A stretch of DNA of 64,000 nt from Phoebastria nigripes (Eukaryota; Chordata; Aves; Procellariiformes; Diomedeidae). Each line of letters begins with the position of its first letter. The first letter of the stretch is position 1. Positions 25,435-38,700 of this stretch are shown piece after piece. The position numbers and the translations under genes are program-made. The notes beneath the pieces are model-generated. The model was given only the letters and a program-made list of their open reading frames with translations, ran no database searches and was not told where the DNA came from. The stretch is from positions 249,552 through 313,551 of the forward strand of contig JAYKAV010002541.1 of the NCBI GenBank assembly GCA_035582835.1, read 5' to 3'.

Positions 25435-28400
25435 GGCAGTTCTGTTTTCTTTTGATATAGTTTGGCACTGAAAATGCACACACCTAAAAAGAAATTGAAC
25501 GTTTAAAGGACACTATGACAGGGACAGGTTTGTGGGGTAAAGACAAATCCTCTCCTGGCCAGACAGAAACTCGGGTCGTCTCTGCCTCTCCCAGGCCACT
25601 CTCTCATGCTCCCGTCTCGCCCTTGCCCCTGGCAATCTCCCTGATAGAAACCCTCATTTCAAGTGTCCCATTCCCCTCCTGGTCTCCTCTCCCCACCTCA
25701 GTTTCCCTCTGGAAACCCACTGCTGATAGAGGAGCCCGTCATATCATCCTCACTTCTATCAGGGGCCAAGCCATGCCCCAGGTTTCTCCTGAGATGTCCG
25801 CAGCTAAGTGATACCTGAGCATCTGGATGCTCCTGCTGCCCATGCAGGCTGCGCAGCAAGCCATGCTGTGACGTGAGAAACGTGACAGCCATGCTGCTCA
25901 AGGGCCTGGCTTCTCGCCCGATAATTGGCTTGAAGAAGGAGAAAAAATTTGTTTGCAAGAGTATCGTGGAGAGACATCAAGACAGGGCTATTAATAACAG
26001 GCGAGACGTAACCTGCAGGCCACATGTCATGGGGCCTCGTGGTGAGGCCATCATGTGGTATGTACAATTCAATGTGCCTTCGCGGGGAGGCAAAAGTAGC
26101 CCTCGCTCCTGTGGACCTGCAGCTACTCAACCTTTACACTGAATATCCCGGTGCTTTGTTATCTTCTTGGGAAACACCTCAGGACACCCAGGAGTGTTTC
26201 TCCCTTCTGTGAATGACCTTCACTCGGTCCTGTGTCCATCCCCTACCACTGCAGAAGATGCCACAATGGGCAGGCATCATCCTTCTTAATCCTCACTTAG
26301 CTTAGCTTGCCTAGACTTACCTAGATTTACCCAGACACAGACTAAAAGAGCCTTTGACTCACTCTGGGCAGTTGCTCCCCTGACCACTCCATTGGCAGCT
26401 CATCCCGCAGGGTGCTACAGGAGCACTAAGAGGCTGCATGGCTGGGCAAAGCAGGCAGCAAATCCAGCAGACAGCAAGTTGGGCTTCCCTGTGCTGCACG
26501 TGGATCTGGGCCCTGGTGGACAAAATGTGCTAGGCTAGCAACCTGCCTGCCCATCCTCTGTAGCTGCTCACTGTCGTGGAAGTCCCTCCATCCTCAGGAG
26601 TGCAGATCCAGATGCGCTTTCCCCAGAATATACTGCATTTATTTGTAGCACCTCAAGAATTTTTCTTGCCTTGTTTTCTGGCCACCTTCCTAATTTTTCC
26701 AGGGCAACTTGAGTTGTTATTTCATGCCATGTTCAAAATCCTGGAGGGTTATTGCAAGCGAGTGCCCTCACTTGCCATTGAGATGTGCAGTCTCAAACTC
26801 CCCTTTACACAACCCTTGCTTTTGCACACAGACCACAGCCCTCTTTCTGCGGGATCCAGCCTGCTATCCAACACCTCACAGACCTCTGGTGATATTATAC
26901 CCAGCACAAACCATTCCTCCACGGAGTCCGAGTGTCTCCCTTTCCTGCCAGCACCATGCAGAGACAATGGCCCGCTCCTTCCCAGCAGTATTTTCTCTTC
27001 TGCAAACCACAACTGGCTCCTGCTTTACAGCAGCAAAAGCAGATCTCTTTATTTCACTGTTACTAGGAAGTGAAATTATTTCACAGTATTTGCCAAAATA
27101 TTCTTCTTCCCAGGTTTCAGTATGACCAGGAATGGGAAGAAGATGCTGTTCTGGTTTCATCTACTTGAAGAAGTGTTTGGCATGCAGCTAAAGAGCAGAG
27201 CACGGCACAGCTAAACAAGAGCCGGGCATATCTGCCAGTGGGCTGGCTGCCTTCAAGACCAAACACATCTGCCTAGAGAGCCTGCAGAGCCTCCTGGAGA
27301 CTGCCATCCCGGGGAATGGCTCTTGAGGCCAGCCTCTCGCTTTTCATGGGGTACCCCCCAAGGAAAGCCCAACTGGGGAACCACCTTCCAGGACAGCTTC
27401 CAGCGCTACTTGCTCCCCATGACTGTCGGGTCTCTCCGGCCAAGGGGCAGAGGTCTGCAAGGACCCCAGCCACACGTGTGAACCAAGCCTTGGTGTTAAA
27501 GCAAGAGCAGGGACAGCCTCAGGAGTGACTCCATCCATGTGTCCACCCTGCTGAGACAGCAGGGTGCCCTGCACAGGGCAGATACCTTGGGGCACAGCTA
27601 AATACCTCCCCCTTTATGGAGAGGCGATGGAAAGAGGCCAATGATCTGGGAGGGACCGGCAGCCGTGCAGAGGGACAGGAAGGGCAGCCTGGGAGAGAGG
27701 CTGGAGAAGGCTGATAGGGAAAAGTGGAGAAACCCCACCCTGTTCCTCCTTAGTGGCTTTGCTCTACCTACTTCTACCTACCATTTCCAATACACAACCA
27801 CCAGGAAAGCAGCTGTCAGTTGGTGAGAGGGTGAGCCTTTGGGCTGGAGGAGGAGGGAGGGACCTGGAGAAGGAGCCCCAAGGCCAGAAAGGCAGGTGGA
27901 GATGCCCCAGCACCACTGAATGGGAATGATGGGAGACTGAGACTTCCCAGCCTGAAAGAAATGGCAGTGGGAGGTCTCTTCTGTTTGCACCACGTGCCCT
28001 CACAGGTCTGAGGAAGGAGAGCAGGGTTCCCCAGGCTCACCACGGCCATCCGACTCCACCATAGTGCTCCACAGTAGAGGAGAATGAGGAACTAGTGAGA
28101 GGTCACTCCCCTACCCAAGACACAGCAGCAGCCACATACGAGGACGCCTCAAGGTGAGGTAAGANGCACATTTCTCATCCACCCAGCAAGCAGCTCTGTC
28201 CAACAGATTCCCCTGAGGAAAGGAGGAGAAAAATGTGCGTTACACCCTGACCAGAAGCCAGCCAGCAGCTCACAGTCACATCAGCTGTCATAAAACTGCA
28301 AAATAACCTCGTGGCTTAGCCAAGCCAAAGCCTGTTGCTATTAAATTAATTTAATAAAGCATACGCAACTCCAGTCAGAAGGCCCATGGGAAACACCTCA

Positions 28401-31400
28401 AAAGACAGACAAAAAGTTTTCTCAAAGTTGCTTGTAGGGTAGGTTAAGAAGGCCTTCCTTAGATGACCNTGAATGGTCATCCTAAGCACAGGGCAGCAGA
28501 GTCAGCTGTGATTTTGCTGGAGCCAGTTAGACTTTGGAGGCAAAAAATTCTCCCCATGAGATAAAGTGAAGTTGCTTAGGACCAAGCTTTTCATAAGAAG
28601 CAATAGCTTGGTTAAGAGAAAAACCGTAAGATTTTAAAAGGCCAAACATCAAGTGTTTTAAAACTGCATGATGAAACGTTTGGAGAAACCCAAACCAAAG
28701 TATCCCTTGTGCCTTGATTCACATTTGCTTTGACCCTCCATCCCGGTTTGGGGTGAGGAAAGAGTGAAGACTCTGTAGTTTTCTTGGCACAAGCAAACCC
28801 CTCCCTACAGGGTGTTTGAATTTACCGTGAGAGAGGCCTGAAGGCTTGCAGGGAGCAGTGCCTGCATAAGGCACAGCTATGGCTTTCTCCCCACTGAACC
28901 CAGGCACTCAACTTAGTCCTTGCGTTCACTCTTCAGGGAGGCTTTTAACCAAAAAGAAGGATTAGCATGGAAAAAATTACTCTGTGGGTACTGCGTTGGA
29001 GTCTGGGGCTTCCTTGACTTACAGCGTTGGCAGAGCATCCCAAGCTGGACTTCAAAGTTGGACCCAGGCCTTGGAGACCTTAAAATCCCAGCAGGACTTG
29101 GGCCCCGCTGTCTGGAAAGGCTCTCTGCCAGGCTCTGAGCCTGCTCCTCCTCATCCGGGGCAGGGTTATTACTGCTTGTTGGCTCCAAACCTTTCCTCTG
29201 GTGAGAGCAGTCATATTTTCTCCAGCTGCTGCAAGTCTCCTTTCCTCAGCTGTTAACCCTCACACCAGAGACAGTTGCAAACTCACAGGATACCTGTCCT
29301 CCCCCTCGGTGTGAATCCCAAATTTCTTTGGTTTCTCCCAGGATGAGATGGAGAGAAGACAGCCCTCCTTCTTACCGCCTCCATGGCACAGGCTAATGAG
29401 AACATGTGCCTGCTATTCCTTCCTCTGAGATAAGACGAACAGAGCCCATCGCAGACATGGGATGCCTGCGGCAGCCATCCTGCCTTTCTCCTGCCTCCAG
29501 CAATGCCAGATCAGCGATGCTGTTACAGCACNGAAACCACTGTCTTGCATGGAGGTAACCAACACGATTCACGGCCCTTCCACGGTGAGGACTGATCCAA
29601 ACAAGCCAGGCAGCGATCAGTGCCGAGACCTGGAGATGGGAGAAGCCTGGAAAGGGTGAAGTTTCCCAAGAGGTGAGGAAGAAATGGCCTATCTCCTCAG
29701 CAAGTTCATGAGGTTGAGACTGCAGCCTGTGAAGACATGAAAGGATACGCAGCGCTGGGTCTTGGAGCGGAGCCGCCAACACTCCTACAGACAGCAAAAG
29801 CCCCATGAAAAGAGGTGTCCAACTGGCTGCCCTTTGAGCCAGCGTGGAGGATCTCAAAGGATTTTAAGATGAAAGGAGTAGTAGGCAGATCCAAGGGGTC
29901 AGGCAGAAAGCACCAGTGCAGCTCCAGGCAGCCTTTTGCACAAATGGCTGAATGCAGACAGAATGAAGGTCAAACAGACAGAGAAGAGGGAAGCCTGGAC
30001 ATCTGCCCAAGACTACTGAGGAGCAGTCTGACCAGGAAAGATCAGTCCTACAAAGCTCTAAGGCCCAGCACCACTTCTCTGGGTTTGCTCTTGCAGCGAG
30101 AAGCATGTGACAGGCACCCAGCCCAGTCCACGCTGAAGGACCTGAACATGACCGCAGTGGAATGCTGTGAAGCAAAGGCATTCACAAAAGATGAAGGCCA
30201 TGGTGGACATTTTGGTGATGATTACCAGGTTTTAAGCCTGTTGGCAAGGCTTCCAGACATGGAATTTTCCCCGTGAAGTCATCTGATGGACCCGTGCTGG
30301 AGCCAGAACCTCACCATCTTCCATATAGGGAATCAAACCCTGTGTCACTCCCTGCCCCCCCTCCCCTGCATTTCTAAATCCTATTTAAAAATAGGATGTT
30401 TCTGAGTTCAGCCTCCCCTAGTGAAAACCATAGGAACAGTTGCTATCCAAAACAGTGTTGTCATGAGTTGTGTACACTGAAAGACTGTAAAACTGGAGTG
30501 CAGAAAGCCAGTGACCTCAGGAGAGGTAAAAATGGCTGCAAAAGTGCTCCCTCTCCATTCAAACATGTTGCTTTCTCAGCCAGTGCCTGCCAGAAGAGAC
30601 AAATGCTTTTTAATTATTCGGCCCCCAAAGTCATTAAGTAGACTAGTACCAAGCTTGCTGAAGTCTGACATCTTTGCCTTTTTTTTTTTTTTAATGAGCA
30701 TACTACATTTCCTTCAAAAAACATCTTTGCCATGCAAAAGAGCAGAAGCCAGCAGTCCATGTTTAATTGGGTCCCTGTATGTTTGGCTTACGTGCACTTT
30801 AGGAGAGAGAGAGAAGTATGCAAACATGGGAACAGGGCCAACTTTCGCAAAATTCATGAGAAAAAAACNCCACAGTCACTGCTTCCGCAGAAGCACTGCC
30901 TCCCATGAATTTATACTTAACCAACCAACAGAAGAGAAAAGCATGCAGCATGGTCACTTGTATTTAGTTCTCCTTCCCTTCTCCCTCCAGCAGCACAGGG
31001 ACATCAGGTCTGGGTAGTTTCTCAGCCCCTGATGCTGTGAGATAGGAACAGGACAGTTGAATAAGCTATCTGTAGTCTTTCTGTCAGTCAGATCTGCCTT
31101 GGTCAAATATCGCTCCTAGGAAGGTCAGAAGTCTGCAGGAAGGAGGGAACTGCTGCAGTAGGCTTTCAGTCAGCTGCAGCAGAAAACACCCATGCAACTT
31201 CTCCTCCAAAGCAAAAATCAAGGCTGAACATACCAGTAGTGGGAATCTTCCTGTAAGGACTTCACACTCCACATGACTTGGTGCAGGACCACTGGTGGTG
31301 AGAGATTCCCTGTCGCTGCTGGCCCCTGAGAGCAGAAAAGCCAGGCTGGAAGTACTGAGATCTAGGATGCTCATGTTGCTCCATGGCACCTGGCAACCAG

Positions 31401-32720
31401 AAAGCCCATCGCAGCAGTTTTCAGCCCATTCCCAGGAAGAGGGCAGGGGAGGAAGTCCCAGTGCCAAATCTGAGATGATGTGACCTAGTGCCAGAGCCCT
31501 ACAGCAACCGTAGGTGAACACTGGCTAGCAACACCACATGCAAGCATACCAGTGTGGGACACAGCTGGGCTGCTGTGGTCAGGCCTCTGTCNACCATAAG
31601 GCACTAGGATCACACAACGTGAGACCCCTGAGAAGGAGCTACGTGTGCAGCTGACAGTGTGTCCAAGCTGTAAGACCAATGATTGCCTCTGGCAGAATAA
31701 GTGCTCTCCACTCTCAACTCTGAGCAGTTGAGCAAGGTGACCTTGCTGTGTTTTCCCACTCAGAGACCTTTTCTATGTTGCTGTGAGGACAAGCAGAATA
31801 CAGACCACCTTTGAGTCAAACACTTGGCTCTGAGCAGACCACGTTAAGTAGAACCCAGAAAGAGAGCACCTTGCCAGCAACTGGAAGGACTTTCCAAGCA
31901 GAAAAAGGCTCTCAAAAGTGTTCAAAAATATCTAGAGCCCTAAAGCCTTGTGTGGCAACACCAAGAAAAGAAATTCTGTCCAGTACGAAGTCTTCTCTTC
32001 AAACACAGACAAGGGACTGGCCCTGAATTTCTCAACAACGCTGAAACTCAAAGCTTTCTTCTTGGGTGTTATTTTCTGTTAAGCACAATCCTTAAACAGA
32101 GTGTTTTCAGCAGTGCAAGTAGAAACTATTGCAGCTGGCTTAAGCTATGGACAACCATTGTGAAAATGCCTACAATGGTGCAAGCATCCATTGGGACCTA
32201 TTTTCTGGAGGTTACTGCCCTCAGATATATCAGTGTTTTTCATCCCCCACTGCTAGTTGTGCTTGCCTCTTCACAAAAGATTGTCTGAACTTACCTAGCC
32301 AACATTTTGCTCCAGTTACAGCTGGAAAAAAGGACATCTGAAAATGTCCCTGGGGTGATGAGGGTCTCCTCTTGAGAAAGGTCATTGCAAAATACAAACA
32401 AACAGTAAAGAACAGGGGGCACTCACTTGAGCATGCCCAATGTGGAAATGTATCCTCAGCTGATTCTTATAAAGTAAACAAGCAAGAACACAATGCCTCT
32501 GCAAAACTGGTACATCTCAGGGTACTGCAAATACCTGAAAGTTGGAATAATGTGTGGGGTAAACACTACTTTGGTACTTTCTTGTATTTTACTTGCTAGA
32601 GATCAAAAGACTTTCTGTGTATGAATAAAGCAAGAATTCTCTGTTTCAGTAGTCCACAGACAAATCAAGAGCCTGTGGCATCAAACATTGGCAAGTTTAG
32701 AAAAGAACCCAGGGCTGAAG

Positions 32721-32749
<29 letters not shown>
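32721..32749. repeat. Poly-A tract (29 bp)
   Basis: Twenty-nine consecutive A residues. I see no retrocopy of a known gene upstream; the nearest AATAAA is about 95 bp before it, too far for a typical retroposed mRNA tail. Confidence 0.95.
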
Positions 32750-32753
<4 letters not shown>

Positions 32754-35700
32754 CTAGCAACTTGGGAAGAACTCTAGTGTTTTTTTAGGATCCTCAGGAA
32801 AGGCTAAAAGTTAAAACTGGCCTGAGCATCTCAAGTAATGCTTATGGCTACACATGCCCTCCTGCTTTTTCTGAAGAACTGGCTACTAGCACTGGCCATG
32901 ACTTGGGAGCCATCGGTCCTTCTCACCTCTGACTCCTTGTTGGGTGATCTTGGAAATGTACTTGGGGTCACCTTGGACACCTAAAAAAGGGCCAGATGTA
33001 GGCAATAAGCAAAACCGTTAAGTTCCACGTCTTGCCTCGACCCTTTCCTCAGTCCTGCCTCTCTCTGCATGCATTCAGACCCTCCCTGCCTGACGTGACA
33101 TTTCCCCAGGTGTCATGAGCTCAGAAGTACCTTGAGTAAAAGATGGGAGCAGCACTATTTCTCCACACCCTGCCTCTCCCCTACAGTCATGGCTCAGGAG
33201 AAAGGCATGTCTCTGTCCATCACACGTACACCATTTATAACAGAAACCACCCTGTCCAAGGACTGTTCCCGCCTTACTGGTGAGGAGTGTGGTTTTCTGC
33301 CAACTTATTATTTTTTGGGCCTGTTTACATATAATCACTACCTGGCTCACTCCAGTTTGTTGACATCTTTCTTCTGGAGGTCCTCAAACTGGACACCATG
33401 CTTCTGATACAACCCTACAAACACCAAGCAGAGGGAAACCAATCATCTCCCCTGCTCCCATCACCTGGGTGCAAGCTAGGCAGGAAAAATCACCTCTGAG
33501 GACTAAAGACATGTAGCTCCAGAACATCAAGGATACTTTTGGGCTCATCTAAAAACTGGAGTGAAGCCGGATGAGCACCACCTAGAACCGTGCTTAAAGG
33601 TTATTCTGAAAGAGAGACTGCTACATCTCAAAGCTGACAACCTCCGCAGAAGTCAGGGCAGCAGCTGGGAGAGAGGGTGTTCTTGTGGACACCGAATCCC
33701 TGGGAACGTGGCCTGCAGGAAGGGCTTAGTCACTGGCAAAGATGCATCTGGGTGTTAAGTTTATGCTAGAATTACATTTACATATTATCTATTCAGATGT
33801 CCCTTTCTTTCCAATCTTGTGCAATCTTGTTTTCTGGGTCCCTTAGCACTCAGTGAAGACTGTTTTTCGTATTGAGCCTGCCAGTATTGGGGTTAAGATG
33901 AACTGGAATGAAACCTATACCTTTGTGGAGAGAGGGTGTCCTACAGTCATCAGAAAAGGCAAAGAGAGGGGAGATGTTACCTACAGAAACCTTGAGAGGA
34001 TTCAGAGCCCGCAAAGTGGGTGCCAACTAAGCTCTCAGTGGACCCTGAACAAATACCACCGCCGGTAAGATGGTGATAGGGAAGAAAAAGTGCCATCAGG
34101 CTGAACTCTGGGAAGGTGTTTCGGATGGCAACCTGAAGCTAGCATCCCCCCCACCCCCCAGCTCTGTTTTCAATGTTTCAGTAACATTGGCTACTTTACA
34201 AGTTTGGTATTGGCAAGCTGCTGAAAGAATTTGTGCCTGATTTGCCAGGTAAAAGGGGACCAGTTTGTAGTGAAGCTGTCACACAAGGTCAAAGTCACCT
34301 GTGAAATAGTGTGGGCCCTAGGCCAAACACGGAGACAAGCCCACAATAGCATTAGCTGCCAAACTCAGAAAGCCTTTGACTGCAGCATTATTACCTAAAT
34401 TTAAGGGCAGCAGGACTGGTTGAATTATTCATTGCAAGCAAACTCTCTGGCAAACCTTAGCCCTGCTACCTGTTAACAGACTGTGGGCAAACCGCCTTTC
34501 TGTTTACAGATGTTTGTTATGCAGAAGTGTATGAACTGTTCATGCAAAACACATTTCAGCCTAGGAGCTGTCTGCCAGTCCTTTACTTCCGCAACTCCCT
34601 GCCCGTGAGTTGTACCGTGTCTCAGATGACAGAGTGGTATCCCTGCTCCCTGCAGTACCTTTAAGTCCTACCCGTGGGCAGAAGAGTGATACAGCCCAGG
34701 GAGGAAGAAGATTCTGCCTCTGTGTGGGTAGATTTCACCATCCTTTTTTGCAGGTGCTTGTGCATATATTTGCCTGTATCCATTTTCCACTCTTTCTTGT
34801 TTTCCTCTGGAAGATGATCCTCTTTCTCCAGTGGGGGTTTTTGCCTCTCTGGGGGAGCAGACTGGAGATGGTGCTGAGAGTCCATCCTTAGATGCACTTC
34901 TCCTACTGCTGTCCCTCTGTTTGCAGCCAGCGCTCTGTCCCTTTCTGCCTTCAACAGTCTCCCAGCCATTTCCAACTCTCCTGGCTAAATAATCAAAACA
35001 ACACACTCCCATGCTTGTGGAAGAGGCTAGTGCTGTGCTATCAGTGTTGCAGGCACATCCCTTTGAAGCCTTGCATTACCCTTTCCAGAGGCAGTGCTCC
35101 ATTACCAGGGTCAGTCTTTAGTATACAAAAACTGCTCTCTGGGAAGAGGAAGGACGGGGCTGAAGGCAGCCCAGAAAGACTGGCTGCTCCAAACTTATGA
35201 AGGGAAAATAAAGTGCAACAGTACTTCCTTTTTTCTTTCTTTCTTTTTTCGGGGCATTTTTCTTTTTGCAGGGGAGGGCCAGTTCTCTTGCCAACCCCTT
35301 TCACCTATACTCAGCTATGGCAGTGTCTTGCAAGGCTGGGTTCACTGCCTAGCACCCTAGTTTGCTCCACTTGTTCTCACGCAGTTGCACAGAAAGCAGC
35401 TCTGTCCTGCTCATGCAAGAAGTGCCTTTTCATGTTCTGCCAGTGGAAAGGAGACAACAGGCTCAGGCTCTGTGGTTTGTGCAGACAACCACAGAGATAG
35501 TTTGGCAGGCAAAAGTTGCCCTGAGAGGGAGTGACACCGAACCCTAAAAGCACTAAGACAAGGCATCCCAAATGCAGCATTTTGCTCTAAGAAACTGAAG
35601 AGCTGAAATCCCTTCATCCCAGCTTAAACACTTGCACCAAACCACTACCAAAAAAATAAGCATCACACTTTCCTCACTTCAGCAAGTGCTTCAGAGACTC

Positions 35701-38700
35701 TTCCCAACTTTGAATCAGTTTAAGACTTCCTAAAGGTGAAAGGCTAAGCACTCCGATCTGCAATTGAGGACCTTGGCAAGTAATTGATTTCCACAAGGTC
35801 GGCTCCTCCACCACTCTTGTGCAAACAGGCAGTATAGCAGAAGGTGATCCCAACCTTAACAATCCTATAGCAGCTGTCACTATTCATTTTCACTGAAGTG
35901 AAGGAACAAAACAACTAAATCCAGATCTAGCTGTCTTCCTCCCATGCTTTTTGGGAAGGCTAGCAAGTGAGCCAAACAGAAACACGTCCTCATTTCCCAA
36001 AGCCTTTGGTGTTTGGGAGATGATGTCTTGGCCTAACAATTGCATTCCCTCTCCTGGCTGCTTGAAATCCCCATCTGTCTAGCAAAGGCTCTGTGGAAGC
36101 TTGTATACTGCACAACAGCAGCACAGCTTCTACCTTGCAGCTAAATCATATTAAGAGGCAGCAAAGACCAACGGGACAATTCATCCTCTGGGGGTACCTG
36201 TCTCTTCCTGTTAAGCTGACTGGGCCATGGGCTTGCTCCTGGGGCACCATTCCAGTGCCCACACACAGGTATGAGCAATAGCACTACTGGAGATCTCTCA
36301 GGTCTCCAGTCTGGCCTCCAGCTGCTGCTTCAGAAGACAGGAGGACTCCTGCAGGTCCCATATAGTATCTGCAAGCTTTGTGCAGACAGCTCAGATACCA
36401 GAGGGCACCAGACAGCTATGTTTAGGTAACTAAATCTTTCCCCTAGCAGGCCCTACAGGTCTAATTCTTAAAGAGCTTAAGATAGGTGAATTACGTGCTG
36501 TTTGTGTCAAGCTCTTCTGAGACAGGAAGAAATGAAGTGGAATTGGAAACAGAACTAGAATGAAAACTATGTATCTATGGCAAACCCAGCAAGCGGGAAC
36601 CATTTCTAATCAACAGGCATCCTTCTGTCTCCTTGAGAAAACGACCTCCTAGTTGGTCTCCATTTGCCCATTAAATTCTGCCAAAAATGCACACTTCATA
36701 ATGCTTTCTTGAGATGTTCTGTAGACTATGTCTGGAAGGACTCACAGACTCCTTTTCCATTTCGAGGCCCGTCATTTGAGGTTGTAGTCTTCAGAGTGGA
36801 TCACCAAACCTGTTTTGTAGTGGGACACTGCAGTCCCCTGCCATCCTTTGAGTTTGCCCTCATATTGGTGGATCCTGGAAGGATGGCTCCAAGCACAGCC
36901 AGATTGCCCTCTACATTGTGTGGGATCCCAACACTCCAGTAGGTCATTGGTGCCTCAGCACTGTGCTAAGTGGTTCACTGACACCTTGCAACCCAAGGAT
37001 TTGGCTTCATCTATGCTCTCAAGACNACCTTTCATGCTCACAGGAAGCCAAAATAAATCCAACAACATGGATCAGGAGAGGATCCTGGCAAGACATTCTA
37101 GTGCTACGGCTAAAATCACTGGCAGCTGTGATCCCAGCAAGCTTTCAAGAGTAAGACAGCCTGTCACAGGAAACCAAGGAGCAGAAAACAGTGTCAGAGC
37201 TTGCTTTTAAAGCAGCAAAATCAAGCCATAAGTGAAAGAAAAGAGACCGCTGGAGAAGGTGACTTGAAAAGGTGACTTTCCCCCAAAGACATTGGACCAA
37301 GAATGAACACTTTGCATTCCAGCACTGCCTATGCACTGATGGATCTCGGCTCTTGCAGCCACACTGCAGCAACAACTGTAGCAAAGCTCAANGTGAGACT
37401 ATAGAAAGTGATTTTGTTTAAAAAAAACCCTAAACTGATTACACTCGTGCATACTCACATACATACAAACCAGAAGTACTATGACATGTTTCCATGTGGT
37501 CAGTCCAGAATGCAAGCACCAAGGGTCCATGCTCTTGCCAAGATTACTTGCAATGAGATGGAAGAAAAAAGATGCCAGCTATCTTCCCCCAGCCTCCTGA
37601 ACTCTCAGGTTGGTGAGCATACACAGGTTTTGCATGTGCTTTCTGTACCTGTAGGAGCCTGACCCATGACTAGGATCATCTTGTCCTATCTCTGTGAATC
37701 ATTAGGATCTAGCTGTCTTTTGTCTCCTTATCTCAACGACTAATTGCTCCAATCCCATTCTTTTATCACCCAACCAGCATATTTTTATACCTTGAGATTT
37801 CAGGTTTGTCTTGTCTTGGTTTAGGCTGCCCCTTGTTCATCCCATCTAGGTATTCTAAGGAACTGTAGGTGTGCTGTAATTTTGATGACCTGCTAACACA
37901 TGTGCCATCAGCACCTGTTGTTCTCACTCACCTCTAATGCCTTCCTTCTTGTGCTTCTAGACACTCCCATTCCTTCTCCATTCATATCAATGTGTCTATT
38001 ACAAATCTCAAGAACTCCTGGTAGCACAAAAGAGCTGAAGAGCAATTGCTGACGTTCCTTTGCAGCCATCACAACATAGTCTACAGGGTTTTATGCTGTC
38101 AGTCCAAGTGACCACATGCACTCGGAGCACTTGGAATTCTCAGCGCTAGAGCCAGGGCAGGCAGACTGCAGTGTCCCACTGCTCAAGGAAGCATTTGGAG
38201 AAGGTACATCCTGCATGTCCAGAGATGAGATGCAGACCCAGCTGCTTTGGAGACCAGGAGCTTGAGCGCAATTCCCTCAGGCAAGGGCCTGTCTCCAAGA
38301 AGAGCTCAGCCAAAATCACGACAGCAGTTGCACAGCCTCTTCCTCTAGTGGCAACCTACATTAAGATGTTGTCTACTGAGAAGAAACAGTAGAGGGTTTT
38401 GGGGAGACAGCAGCTGATTTCCATTTCTAGCACTATCCTTACTTGCTGCATAAACTTGAGCAGCAATTTAATTCTATGCCTGAATTTTATCCTCTTTATA
38501 ACAGGGCTAGTAACTTCACTGTAAACTACAGTCAGTGTATAAAACTTAGTACGCTTGTCCCTCTCCTTAAAGCAAGCACAGGTCTCAGTCCAACTGCACA
38601 TACTTTTGGGAGGTTATATTCTTGACACTGAGGGGCTGCTGAACTATGATAAGATGCCATGGTCAGGATCACAGCATAGGGAAAAGAAAATAAGAGGGAG

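Noticed and set aside
26576..27073. 165-residue + open frame
   Set aside because: No recognisable family, no splice context, and overlapping frames of similar length on both strands. Likely chance.
29815..30276. 153-residue + open frame
   Set aside because: Low-information composition with no motif or promoter. Treated as chance.
32600..32749. Possible retrocopy ending in a 29-base poly-A
   Set aside because: The nearest AATAAA is about 95 bp upstream, no coding remnant is readable, and I see no target-site duplication.
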